DNA of 64,000 bases from assembly GCF_004362515.1 (NCBI RefSeq), contig NZ_SNXU01000001.1, forward strand, positions 186,001-250,000, in the 5' to 3' direction. Made by a program: the position numbers and the translations under genes. Of this stretch, positions 1 to 8,255 are shown piece by piece. The stretch is from Actinokineospora alba (GTDB lineage: Bacteria > Actinomycetota > Actinomycetes > Mycobacteriales > Pseudonocardiaceae). The notes below the pieces were generated by a model, which saw only the letters and a list, made by a program, of their open reading frames with translations, did not search any database and was not told the origin of the DNA. The stretch's first letter is position 1, and every line of letters begins with the position of its first letter.

Positions 1-697
1 GGTTGTCGGTGACGATCACGTCGAAGCGGGTCGGGTCGGTCACCATGTGGATGGTCGTGGCGTCCACATGCTGGTAGGCGACGGTGACCTCGGGGTGCTC
101 GAGCGAGACCTCCTCGACCACGCGCGACCACAGCGAGCCTGCGTGGGTGAGGACGTTCGTCTTGTGCACCAGCGTGAGGTGCTTGCGCGGACGGGCCGAG
201 GCACGGCCGAACGCGTCGCGGACCACCCGCTCGACGCCGAACGAGGTGTTGACGCTCACCTCGGTGGCGATCTCGTGCGGAGTGTCCTTTCGCAACAGAC
301 CGCCGTTGCCCGCGTAGAGGCCCTCGGTGCCTTCGCGGACGACGATCATGTCGATCTCGCCCGGGTCGACGATCGGGCTCTTGACGCCCGGGTAGAGCCG
401 CGCCGGGCGCAGGTTCACGTGGTGGTCGAGCTCGAACCGCAGACGCAGCAGAAGGCCGCGCTCCAGGATGCCGCTCGGCACCGAAGGGTCGCCGACCGCG
501 CCGAGCAGGATCGCGTCGTGCTCACGCAACTCGCCGAGCACCGACTCCGGCAGCAGCTCACCAGTCGCGTGCCAACGCGACGCGCCGAGGTCGTAGCGGG
601 TGATCTCGGCGGTCGGAACGACCTCGCCCAGCACTTTGAGTGCCTCAGCGATGACTTCCGGCCCGATCCCGTCACCTGGGATCACCGCGAGCCGCAT
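1..697 (-). CDS. leuB: 3-isopropylmalate dehydrogenase, 3' end cut by window edge
   Basis: Oxidatively decarboxylates 3-isopropylmalate to 2-oxoisocaproate with NAD+, the third dedicated step of leucine synthesis in the cytoplasm. The first 232 codons lie here and the C-terminus is outside. The protein begins MRLAVIPGDGIGPEV, the nucleotide-binding start of the isocitrate/isopropylmalate dehydrogenase family. It later shows LLRLRFELDHHVNLRPARLY, the substrate-binding arginine block, and VHKTNVL, which carries the catalytic lysine. The ATG at 697 follows a strong GGGAGGT ribosome site. It lies downstream of serA on the same strand, as in mycobacteria, but a 283-bp gap with a hairpin suggests its own promoter. 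Assignment is certain at family level. Confidence 0.96.
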   Translation of the reverse strand, partial: MRLAVIPGDGIGPEVIAEALKVLGEVVPTAEITRYDLGASRWHATGELLPESVLGELREHDAILLGAVGDPSVPSGILERGLLLRLRFELDHHVNLRPARLYPGVKSPIVDPGEIDMIVVREGTEGLYAGNGGLLRKDTPHEIATEVSVNTSFGVERVVRDAFGRASARPRKHLTLVHKTNVLTHAGSLWSRVVEEVSLEHPEVTVAYQHVDATTIHMVTDPTRFDVIVTDN

Positions 698-931
698 GCA
701 CACACCTCCCGGAGTATCGGCCCGAACTGACAGGGCCTCGTAGACGAACGAAAGGCTACCGGCAATAAGCCCGATTGCCGCACCTCGCCACCCCTCTGGG
801 TGGTTTCATCACACCTCGACCGTGGGCTTGCTACACCTGCGGTGCCCAAATCGGCTGAGAGACAACCATTCCGGGCACGCGGTCGGGATGATCGAGCATC
901 CCAGCAGATGGACCCGATCAGGTGTCGCGCG

Positions 932-959
932 CCTCGCGGCCGCTGTCGCGGCCGCGAGG
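932..959 (-). terminator. hairpin downstream of serA
   Basis: A perfect 12-bp GC-rich stem (932-943 paired with 948-959) with a TGTC loop lies 21 bp past the serA stop. There is no T-tract, which is common for actinobacterial terminators. Position and stability suggest it ends serA transcription before leuB; this is inferred, not shown. Confidence 0.55.
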
Positions 960-980
960 AACGGACGGATTCCAAGTCGA

Positions 981-2579
981 TCAGCCGAAGTCGATGGAGC
1001 GGACAGTGCGGGCGCCGATGGACTTGCCGATCGACTCCAGCACCGACTGGTCGACCGAGCGGCCCACGCGCAGCACCATGACCGCGTCGGTGCCGTCGGT
1101 GGTCTGGCTGATCTGCGCGGCGTCGATGTTGATGCCCGACTCGCCGAGCAGGGTGCCGACGGTGCCCATCACGCCGGGGCGGTCCGGGTACTCCAGGAAC
1201 ACCACGTCGCCCTCGGCGCGCAGGTCGAAGTGCCTGCCGTTGACCTCGACGAGCTTCTCGACCTGGGTCAGGCCGGACAGCGTGCCGCTCACGGTCAGCG
1301 ACGAACCGTCGGGGTAGACCGCGCGGAGCGTGACGAGGCTGCGGTGGTTGTTGCTCTCGGATTCCTTGGAGAGGTCGATCGACACCCCGAGGTCCTCGGC
1401 GAGGCGCGGCGCGTTCACGAACGTCACCTGGTCCTCGACGATGCCGGAGAACACGCCGCGCAGCGCGGCCAGCGGCAGGATCGAGACGTCCTCTGTGGAC
1501 AGTTCGCCGCGGACGACGACCGAGATCGAGGTGGGGGCCTTGGGGCTCAGCGCGGAGAGCACGGTGCCGAGCTTCTGGGTCAGCCGCAGGTACGGGCGGA
1601 CCTCATCGCCGACGACGCCACCGGCGGCCACGTTCACCGCGTCGGGGACGAACTCGCCACGCAGGGCCAGCAGCACCGAGCGGGCCACGTCGGTGCCCGC
1701 GCGGTCCTGGGCCTCGCTGGTGGAGGCGCCCAGGTGCGGGGTGACGACGATGCCGGGGACGCCGAAGAGCGGGCTCTCGGTGGTGGGCTCGGTGGAGAAG
1801 ACGTCGATGCCCGCGCCGCCGACCTGGCCGCTGCGCACGGCGTCGGCGAGCGCCTGCTCGTCGATCAGGCCGCCGCGGGCGGCGTTGACGATGATGACGC
1901 CCTTCTTGGTCTTCGCGAGGGCGTCGGCGTTGAGCAGGCCCTTGGTCTCCGGCGTCTTGGGCAGGTGCACGGAGATGACGTCGGCGCGGGAGAGCAGCTC
2001 GTCGAGGCTGACCAGCTCGATCCCCAGCTGCGCGGCACGCGCGGGCGAGGCGTACGGGTCGTAGGCGATAAGCGTGGTGCCGAACGCCGCGAGGCGCTGG
2101 GCGAAGAGCTGCCCGATCTTGCCCAGGCCGACGACACCCACGGTCTTGCCGTTGAGCTCGACCCCGGAGAACTTGCTCCGCTTCCACTCGCCGCCCTGCA
2201 GCGTCGCGTGCGCCTCGGGCACCTGGCGGGCCACGGCCAGCAGGAGGGCCACGGCGTGCTCGGCGGCGGAGACGATGTTCGAGGTGGGCGCGTTGACGAC
2301 CAGGACACCCCGGTCGGTCGCGGCGGGCACCTCGACGTTGTCGAGGCCGACACCCGCGCGGGCGACGACCTTGAGCTTGTCGCTGGCCTTGAGCACCTCG
2401 GCGTCGACCTGGGTGGCGGACCGGACGAGCAGCGCGTCGGCGCTGGCCACGGCGGCGAGCAGGGCGGGGCGGTCGGTGCCGTCGACGTGGCGGACCTCGA
2501 TCTCGTCGCCGAACACGTCCAGCACGGACGGCGCGAGCTTCTCGGCGATGAGGACGACGGGTCGGGTCGAATTGGTCAC
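981..2579 (-). CDS. serA: D-3-phosphoglycerate dehydrogenase, long ACT-containing form
   Basis: Oxidises 3-phosphoglycerate to phosphohydroxypyruvate with NAD+, the committed step of serine synthesis. The 532-residue product has the long architecture: a 2-hydroxyacid dehydrogenase core (about residues 8-316), an intervening allosteric domain (about 320-450) and a C-terminal ACT domain (about 455-530) that should bind serine for feedback control. Visible catalytic features are the NAD loop GLGKIGQ at 151-157, Arg235 (NAARGG), Glu264 and His282 (TPHLGAS). The start is GTG at 2579. It follows the proline-rich gene by 164 bp, so it probably has its own promoter in 2580-2743, although I see no convincing boxes. 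Length and order match mycobacterial SerA. Confidence 0.97.
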   Translation of the reverse strand: MTNSTRPVVLIAEKLAPSVLDVFGDEIEVRHVDGTDRPALLAAVASADALLVRSATQVDAEVLKASDKLKVVARAGVGLDNVEVPAATDRGVLVVNAPTSNIVSAAEHAVALLLAVARQVPEAHATLQGGEWKRSKFSGVELNGKTVGVVGLGKIGQLFAQRLAAFGTTLIAYDPYASPARAAQLGIELVSLDELLSRADVISVHLPKTPETKGLLNADALAKTKKGVIIVNAARGGLIDEQALADAVRSGQVGGAGIDVFSTEPTTESPLFGVPGIVVTPHLGASTSEAQDRAGTDVARSVLLALRGEFVPDAVNVAAGGVVGDEVRPYLRLTQKLGTVLSALSPKAPTSISVVVRGELSTEDVSILPLAALRGVFSGIVEDQVTFVNAPRLAEDLGVSIDLSKESESNNHRSLVTLRAVYPDGSSLTVSGTLSGLTQVEKLVEVNGRHFDLRAEGDVVFLEYPDRPGVMGTVGTLLGESGINIDAAQISQTTDGTDAVMVLRVGRSVDQSVLESIGKSIGARTVRSIDFG

Positions 2580-2743
2580 GCTGCGACTCCAAGGTCAGGA
2601 GGCTGGGCAGGAGACGGTTACCGCGCTGTAACCAGACGTCGACGAGTCTATGACGTGGGCTGAACCGTTTCACCAGGAGGTGGGATTCATGACATGGCAG
2701 CGTTGCGCCACACCGGCCCGACGGCAAGGTCAACTACGCGGCG

Positions 2744-5521
2744 TCACTCCCCGATGACCTGCGGAGCGGTGAACTCGCCACTGCCGAACATCTCGTCGTC
2801 GTCGCCTTCGACGAGGAAGGCTGGGCGCTTTTTCTCCTGGTCCTTGACGGTGGGGAGCTCGGGGTGGTCATCGCCGGACCGGACCGGGACGGGGGTGCTG
2901 CCGGTCGAGTAGCCACCGGAGCCCGCGGGGCCGAAGCCGCCGCCGAAGGCGCCCATGGGCGGGAGCTTGGCCGCACGGGCGGGCGGTGGCTGGGGCGGGC
3001 GGTTGGGTGGGGCGGGAGGTCGGTTTTGGGGGTTGGGAGGGGGTGGCTGGCGGGAGGCGTCCGGTCCGGGTTGGCGCATCGGGGGACGGGGTGCGTCGGG
3101 CCTGCCCATTGGGGGGCGTGCGGCGTCGGCACCGGGTCGGGCCATGGGGCGGGGAGCGTCGGGGCCGGGCCGGGAGATGGGACGGGGGGCGTCGGGTCGT
3201 TGGCCCATCGGGCGGGGAGCGTCCGGACCTGGCTGACCCAACGGCGGGCGGGCAGCGTCCTGACCCATCGGGCGGGGAGCGTCGGGACCGAGCTGACGCA
3301 TCGGCGGGCGCGAAGCGTCCGGACCCGGCTGACCCAACGGCGAACGGGAACCGTCGAGACCGGGCTGGCCCAACGGCGCACGGGAACCATCGAGACCCGG
3401 CTGACGCATCGGCGGGCGTGAAGCGTCCAGATCGGGCTGGCCCAACGGCGCACGAGAACCATCCGGCCCCGGCTGACGCATCGGCGGGCGGGCAGCGTCC
3501 TGCCCAGGTTGACCCATAGGGCGGGGAGCGTCGAGACCCGGCTGACCCAACGGCGGACGCGAAGCGTCCAGATCGGGCTGGCCCAACGGCGCACGAGAAC
3601 CATCCGGCCCCGGCTGACGCATCGGCGGGCGGGCAGCGTCCTGCCCAGGTTGACCCATAGGGCGGGGAGCGTCGAGACCCGGCTGACCCAACGGCGGACG
3701 CGAAGCGTCCAGATCGGGCTGGCCCAACGGCGCACGAGAACCATCCGGCCCCGGCTGACGCATCGGCGGGCGGGCAGCGTCGGGACCGGGGTTCCCCATC
3801 GGCGGGCGGGGAGCGTCCGGACCCGGCCGGCCCGACGGCGGGCGCGAACCGTCCGATCCAGGTTGGCCCGACGGCGGGCGGGAAGCATCGGGGCCGGGCC
3901 TGCCCGGGTGGTGCGGAACCTCAGGTCCGGACTGCCCCATCGGACGCGGGGAGTCGGGGCCGGGGTGGCCTGGTCGCATCGGCGGGCGCGGGGCGTCGGC
4001 GCCCGGCCCGCCCAGCTGGCGGGGAGCGTCGGGACCGGGCCTGCCTGGTCGGACCTGCGGGTGGGAGGCATCAGGGGCGTGCAGGCCAGTCTGACCCGGC
4101 GGGCGCCCAGGCATGGGACGGTGCGGCGGGTCGGTCTGGCCGTCGGCGCTGGGGCTGAATTCGCCTGGCCGCATGGACCGCTCGACTTCGGGCAAGGGGT
4201 GACCGGGGCGATTCTGCGGTCCGGGCAGGTGCTGACTGGCCTGACCCGGCGAACGCTCGGGCATCGGATGGCCAGGCCCCATACCCGGGCGACGGCCGTC
4301 GGGCACGTGTTGTCCGTGCGGATCCGCAGGATGCCGACCGGACATGGGCGACGGACGATCGCCCGCCTGCAGCGAATGACCAGGCCGACCGGACTGGTGC
4401 TCGGCGGAACCACCCGGCAAGCCCTCGGCGCCGGACAGCTGCCCGCCGGGTCGCGCTGGGTCGGGCAACTGTCCCGGGTGCCTGCCCTCCGGCAGGTGTT
4501 GGCCGGGACGAATCGGGGGGCGACCAGGTCCGTCACCTGGGTGTCCAGGCCTCGGCCCGGCGGGAGGACCCTGCCGCGGGTCGGCGTGCCTGCCAGACCC
4601 ACCCGGCATCGGCCCTTGCGTGCCTGGAGGCGACCCTGGGTCGGCCGGGTGCGGTGGCCTGCCCGCCGACGAGTCCTCCAACGGGTCCGGCCCACCCATC
4701 GGCCTCGGCGCGGGCTCTCCCACACCGAACGCCATCGGCCTGCCATCGACCGGCGCGGGCCCGGCTACCGGGCGCGCCTCGTCCGGTGATCGCGAACCAT
4801 GCGGCTCGCCTGTCGGGGAGGGCTGGGGCATCGGCAAGCGGTCCTCACTCAAAGGTGTACGCGATACCTCCACCGGCCCCACTGGGCCGGACGGAAGTGC
4901 AGGACCATCCACCTCGTCAAACGACGGGTAGGCGGCGGGCAGCGAAGAACCCGCGTCTTCCGGCGACGGCCAAGAAGGATTGGGCGGAGTCGGCCGCGGG
5001 TCATGCCGCGGGAGTGGATCCGCGTGGGTGACCGAAGGCTGTTCTTCCGGCCAACGCTCCTCCCACGGTGCCGCGGGGGCCGTCGAGTGCTGTGCTGGCT
5101 CGCGGACGTCCGCGGGGGGCTCCTCGAAGCCGCCGATGCGGGGAGCGACCAGCTCCGGGGCGGCGTGGGCCCGTCGTGCGCGGCGGCCGGGAGGGGCGCT
5201 GGGCTCCTCGAACCGGGCTGCCTGATCGTCAGTCATAGAAGAAGGCGCGGCGGGCTCCACGAAGCCTCCACCAGGCCAGACATCCCCAGAACCCCCAGAA
5301 CCACCGGCAGGCTCCTCGAAGCCCGACCGGCCATGCCCCCCACTGCCTAATAAGTGCTCCTCAGCGGCCTGCCGAGCCTCCGCCGAGTGGCGCCCGCCCC
5401 CGGACGGCGGCGTCCACGCCCCCTCGTCCTGCGGCCACTCCGGGGCCGCGCTGGGGGCCACCCAGCCTGGGTCACCCGATCCAGTGAAATCCCCCCGGTC
5501 CCGGGCCGCGCCCGAGCTCAC
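2744..5521 (-). CDS. large proline-rich tandem-repeat protein with ESX/PPE-like tail
   Basis: Unknown function. About 925 residues if it starts at the GTG at 5521, whose GTGA overlaps the stop of the upstream DUF397 gene, implying translational coupling. The N-terminal third is acidic and Pro/Gly-rich and carries four spaced FEEP-type motifs (GFEEP, FVEP, RFEEP, GFEEP). The middle is made of degenerate 12-15 residue units of the form QPGPDASRPPMG, including perfect 47-residue repeats. No signal peptide, membrane segment or enzyme domain is visible. The last 27 residues contain RPAFLVEGDDDEMFG and end APQVIGE. From memory, this resembles the C-terminal tail of many Pseudonocardiales PPE/ESX-associated proteins, yet no WXG or PPE domain is present. 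Probably an intrinsically disordered structural or secreted protein; the ESX link is inference. Confidence 0.75.
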   Translation of the reverse strand: MSSGAARDRGDFTGSGDPGWVAPSAAPEWPQDEGAWTPPSGGGRHSAEARQAAEEHLLGSGGHGRSGFEEPAGGSGGSGDVWPGGGFVEPAAPSSMTDDQAARFEEPSAPPGRRARRAHAAPELVAPRIGGFEEPPADVREPAQHSTAPAAPWEERWPEEQPSVTHADPLPRHDPRPTPPNPSWPSPEDAGSSLPAAYPSFDEVDGPALPSGPVGPVEVSRTPLSEDRLPMPQPSPTGEPHGSRSPDEARPVAGPAPVDGRPMAFGVGEPAPRPMGGPDPLEDSSAGRPPHPADPGSPPGTQGPMPGGSGRHADPRQGPPAGPRPGHPGDGPGRPPIRPGQHLPEGRHPGQLPDPARPGGQLSGAEGLPGGSAEHQSGRPGHSLQAGDRPSPMSGRHPADPHGQHVPDGRRPGMGPGHPMPERSPGQASQHLPGPQNRPGHPLPEVERSMRPGEFSPSADGQTDPPHRPMPGRPPGQTGLHAPDASHPQVRPGRPGPDAPRQLGGPGADAPRPPMRPGHPGPDSPRPMGQSGPEVPHHPGRPGPDASRPPSGQPGSDGSRPPSGRPGPDAPRPPMGNPGPDAARPPMRQPGPDGSRAPLGQPDLDASRPPLGQPGLDAPRPMGQPGQDAARPPMRQPGPDGSRAPLGQPDLDASRPPLGQPGLDAPRPMGQPGQDAARPPMRQPGPDGSRAPLGQPDLDASRPPMRQPGLDGSRAPLGQPGLDGSRSPLGQPGPDASRPPMRQLGPDAPRPMGQDAARPPLGQPGPDAPRPMGQRPDAPRPISRPGPDAPRPMARPGADAARPPMGRPDAPRPPMRQPGPDASRQPPPPNPQNRPPAPPNRPPQPPPARAAKLPPMGAFGGGFGPAGSGGYSTGSTPVPVRSGDDHPELPTVKDQEKKRPAFLVEGDDDEMFGSGEFTAPQVIGE
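3424..3781 (-). repeat. 141-bp tandem repeat inside the proline-rich gene
   Basis: The same 141-bp unit (47 codons) recurs at exact spacing: a marker decamer is found at 3451, 3592 and 3733. The roughly 2.5 copies appear identical at DNA level, which points to recent duplication. Period 141 keeps the reading frame. Flanking coding sequence contains older, diverged versions of 36-42 bp subunits. Confidence 0.9.
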
Positions 5522-5793
5522 CACGGCTCGTCGAACTCGCCTGCCTTGGCGCCCTCGACGAAGGCGTCCCACTCAGACTCGGTGAAGACCAGGACGGTGT
5601 CGTCCGGGCCGGTGAACTTGGAGTTGCGCATGGCGATGTAGGTCTTGCCGTCGGTGTGCGGCACGAACGCGATCTCGACGTATTCGCCGTCGGGGTCGGC
5701 GTCCGGCTCCGCGGCGCGCTGCCAGTCGGCCTTCGTCAGGTCGAGGTTGCCGCGTACCTCGGCCTTGTCGTCGTAGATGGGGGCGCTGTCCAT
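5518..5793 (-). CDS. DUF397 domain protein
   Basis: A 91-residue protein consisting almost entirely of a DUF397 domain. It begins with an acidic stretch, then WQRA, YVEIAFVP, YIAMRNSKFTGPDDTVLVFT and a C-terminal SEWDAFVEGAKAGEFD, the usual ending of this family. DUF397 proteins are typical of Streptomyces and Pseudonocardiales and usually sit beside XRE/DUF5753 regulators. Here the partner is instead the proline-rich gene, whose start overlaps this stop by 4 nt. The GAGGAGAC just upstream of the ATG serves as ribosome site. Biochemical role is unknown; family assignment is firm. Confidence 0.85.
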   Translation of the reverse strand: MDSAPIYDDKAEVRGNLDLTKADWQRAAEPDADPDGEYVEIAFVPHTDGKTYIAMRNSKFTGPDDTVLVFTESEWDAFVEGAKAGEFDEPW

Positions 5794-5924
5794 CGCGTCT
5801 CCTCTTTAGTCCCGAAGGCGTAACCGAAAACTGTCGGGCCCAGGTATACCGCAGTGGGCGACTCGGCGATGCCAGAACGTGTCGGTCCGGCCACTGTGCT
5901 GTCGCGCTCAGTAGCGTGCCCCGC

Positions 5925-6641
5925 GTGAGCTCGTATTACGCGCGATACATGAGCGGCGAGCACGAGGCGGTCTGGAACGACCTTCGCGCGCTCGGCGACA
6001 TCCCGGAGGACCTCGTCGACGACGCCGCCGCGGTGGCCGACGAGACGATGATCCGGGTCGCCCAGCACGTGGCCCGCATCGCCGCGGCGCTGCCCGAGTT
6101 CGGCTGGGTGTCCTCAGACCGGCTGGTCCCCGCCCACCAGCCGCCCACAGAGGACGACGACGACCTGGTCGACACCCTGATCGACAAGATCGGCGGCCTG
6201 CCACTGGCCCTGGAGGCCTGCCTGCGCCGCGTCGGCGAGGTGTGGTTCGCGGGCGACTGCCAGGTCCTGGAGCTGACCTACCACCAGCAGCCCGCCCCGC
6301 GCGGCACCCCGCCCGGCCCCGAGTACCCCGACCCGCTGTGCCTGGGCAACGCCTACTCGCTGAGCTACGAGCTGCAGCGCTGCGACGACCCGGCGGCCCT
6401 CGTCTTCGCCATCGCCCCCGACGAGAGCACCAAGGCCAACGTCGCGGGCGCCGCCCACGGCATCGAGCTGCCCGCCCTGACCGCCGACGCGGTCCTGCAC
6501 GGCGTCGCGGGCAGGCCCGGCATCACGCTCGTCGACTACCTGCGCGAGTCCGTCGCCTGGGGCGGCTTCCCCGGCTTCTCCTTCACCCCGGAACTCGCCC
6601 CGGCCGCTCTCATCACCCTGCGCACCAAACCGGACTTCTGA
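5925..6641 (+). CDS. conserved actinobacterial protein of unknown function
   Basis: A soluble, acidic protein of about 238 residues beginning VSSYYARYMSGEHEAVWNDL. I recognise similar actinobacterial hypothetical proteins from memory but know no function. No membrane segment or catalytic motif stands out. GTG at 5925 is preferred over GTG at 5916: a TAGCGT box (5912-5917) lies 7 nt upstream of 5925, the spacing of leaderless genes, and 5916 lies inside that box. It is divergent from the DUF397 gene and convergent with ilvC, with a strong hairpin between the stops. Confidence 0.75.
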   Translation: MSSYYARYMSGEHEAVWNDLRALGDIPEDLVDDAAAVADETMIRVAQHVARIAAALPEFGWVSSDRLVPAHQPPTEDDDDLVDTLIDKIGGLPLALEACLRRVGEVWFAGDCQVLELTYHQQPAPRGTPPGPEYPDPLCLGNAYSLSYELQRCDDPAALVFAIAPDESTKANVAGAAHGIELPALTADAVLHGVAGRPGITLVDYLRESVAWGGFPGFSFTPELAPAALITLRTKPDF

Positions 6642-6649
6642 GCGAAACA

Positions 6650-6686
6650 CAGTGGCCCGCGGCGTCGAGGACGCCACGGGCCACTG
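6650..6686. terminator. bidirectional hairpin between convergent genes
   Basis: CAGTGGCCCG (6650-6659) pairs with CGGGCCACTG (6677-6686). After one C/A mismatch, GGCGTC pairs with GACGCC around a GAG loop. It sits 8 bp after the plus-strand gene and 13 bp after ilvC, so it can terminate both. Confidence 0.75.
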
Positions 6687-6699
6687 CTGGGGGAAAGTC

Positions 6700-7713
6700 T
6701 CAGGCGGTGTCGGTCAGCGGCCGGTCGACCCAGGACATCAGGCCGCGCAGCTTGCGCCCGGTCTCCTCGATCGGGTGCTGCTCGCCCTGCTCCTGCAGCT
6801 TGCGGTAGTTCTCGCGGCCGGCCTCGTCCTCGGCCACCCACTCGCGGGCGAAGGTGCCGTCCTGGATCTCGCCCAGGATCTTCTTCATCTCTTCCTTGAC
6901 CGCGGGCGTGATGACGCGCGGGCCGCGGGTGAGGTCGCCGTACTCGGCGGTGTCGGACACCGAGTAGCGCTGGCGGGCGATGCCGCCCTCGTACATCAGG
7001 TCGACGATGAGCTTGAGCTCGTGCAGCACCTCGAAGTAGGCGATCTCCGGGGCGTAGCCGGCCTCGGTGAGCACCTCGAAACCGGTCTGGACCAGCGCGG
7101 ACGCGCCGCCGCAGAGGACGGCCTGCTCGCCGAACAGGTCGGTCTCGGTCTCCTCGGTGAACGTCGTCTTGATGACGCCGGCGCGCGCGCCGCCGATGGC
7201 CGCGGCGTAGGACAGGGCGAGCGCCTGGGCGCCGCCGGTGAAGTCCTGGTGCACGGCGATGAGCGCCGGGACGCCCTTGCCGTCGACGAACTGGCGGCGC
7301 ACGAGGTGGCCGGGGCCCTTCGGCGCGACCATGGCGACGTCGATGTTCGCCGGCGGCTTGATCAGGTCGTAGCGGATGTTGAAGCCGTGGCCGAAGAACA
7401 GCGCGTCGCCGTCCTTGAGGTTGGGCTCGATGTCCTCGGCGTAGATGAAGCGCTGCTTGGTGTCGGGCGCGAGCACCATGATCAGGTCGGCTTCCTTGGA
7501 AGCCTCCGCCGGGGTGAGCACGCGCAGGCCCTGCTCCTCGGCCTTGGCGCGGGACTTGGAGCCCTCGGGGAGCCCGATGCGCACGTCCACACCCGAATCA
7601 CGCAGGCTCAGCGCGTGCGCGTGGCCCTGGCTGCCGTAACCGATGACCGCGACCTTGCGACCCTGGATGATGCTCAGGTCGGCGTCGGCGTCGTAGAAGA
7701 TCTCGACGGACAT
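6700..7713 (-). CDS. ilvC: ketol-acid reductoisomerase (NADP+)
   Basis: Converts acetolactate or acetohydroxybutyrate to the 2,3-dihydroxy acids by Mg-dependent isomerisation and NADPH reduction, the second common step of valine/isoleucine synthesis. At 337 residues it is the short class I form. The Rossmann loop reads GYGSQGHAHALSLRDSG near the N-terminus. The metal-binding acidic residues are in DLFGEQAVLCGG and in EVLHELKLIVDLMYEGG. It is the third gene of the ilvB-ilvN-ilvC operon, 33 bp after ilvN, and should share the attenuator upstream of ilvB. Same position as in mycobacteria. Confidence 0.98.
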   Translation of the reverse strand: MSVEIFYDADADLSIIQGRKVAVIGYGSQGHAHALSLRDSGVDVRIGLPEGSKSRAKAEEQGLRVLTPAEASKEADLIMVLAPDTKQRFIYAEDIEPNLKDGDALFFGHGFNIRYDLIKPPANIDVAMVAPKGPGHLVRRQFVDGKGVPALIAVHQDFTGGAQALALSYAAAIGGARAGVIKTTFTEETETDLFGEQAVLCGGASALVQTGFEVLTEAGYAPEIAYFEVLHELKLIVDLMYEGGIARQRYSVSDTAEYGDLTRGPRVITPAVKEEMKKILGEIQDGTFAREWVAEDEAGRENYRKLQEQGEQHPIEETGRKLRGLMSWVDRPLTDTA

Positions 7714-7746
7714 GGTGCTAGTTGTTCCTTCCTGGGACTACGAAAT

Positions 7747-8253
7747 TCAGCGGACGGCGGTTGCCGTGATGGAGCGTGGCCCGCGGCCGATGGCGACCAT
7801 GCCGGACTGGACCATTTCGCGCACGCCGTAGGGCTCGAGCATGCGCAGCAGCGCCTCGAGCTTGTCGGCGGTGCCGGTGGCCTCGATGGTGAGCGCCTCG
7901 GGCGAGACGTCGACCACCTTGGCGCGGAACAGGTTCACCGTTTCGAGGACCTGGCTGCGCACGGTGGCGTCGGCCCGGACCTTGACCAGCAGCAGTTCCC
8001 GCTGCACCGCGATCGACGGCTCCAGCTCGACGATCTTGATGACGTTGATCAGCTTGTTGAGCTGCTTGGTGACCTGCTCCAAGGGCAGCTCGTCGACGGC
8101 GACCACGATCGTCATCCGGGACACGTCCGGGTGTTCGGTCGGGCCGACCGCGAGCGAGTCGATGTTGAAGCCGCGCCGGGAGAACAGGCCCGAGACGCGG
8201 GCCAGGACACCGGGCTTGTTCTCGACGAGAACGCTCAGAGTGTGAGTAGTCAT
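7747..8253 (-). CDS. ilvN: acetolactate synthase regulatory (small) subunit
   Basis: Regulatory partner of IlvB; it activates the catalytic subunit and confers valine feedback inhibition. The 168-residue protein has an N-terminal ACT domain (LSVLVENKPGVLARVSGLFS, about residues 5-75) and a C-terminal second ACT-like domain, the usual size of this subunit. ATG at 8253 is chosen because GAGGA lies at good distance upstream. An ATG at 8259 overlaps the ilvB stop, but that ribosome site would abut it. The two genes are essentially contiguous, favouring stoichiometric production. Confidence 0.97.
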   Translation of the reverse strand: MTTHTLSVLVENKPGVLARVSGLFSRRGFNIDSLAVGPTEHPDVSRMTIVVAVDELPLEQVTKQLNKLINVIKIVELEPSIAVQRELLLVKVRADATVRSQVLETVNLFRAKVVDVSPEALTIEATGTADKLEALLRMLEPYGVREMVQSGMVAIGRGPRSITATAVR

Positions 8254-8255
8254 GA

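Noticed and set aside
822..2663. A 613-codon plus-strand open frame opposite serA
   Set aside because: It is the mirror of serA, with the Arg/Ala/Gly-rich composition of antisense frames in high-GC DNA and no recognisable domain.
2689..2757. A 22-codon plus-strand frame preceded by a strong AGGAGGTGG site
   Set aside because: The site and ATG are well spaced, but the frame runs antisense into the repeat gene, is tiny, and has no leader-like codon bias; probably chance in the serA upstream region.
3424..3781. Possible CRISPR array in the 141-bp repeats
   Set aside because: The repeats are contiguous without spacers and lie in a coding frame; no cas genes nearby.
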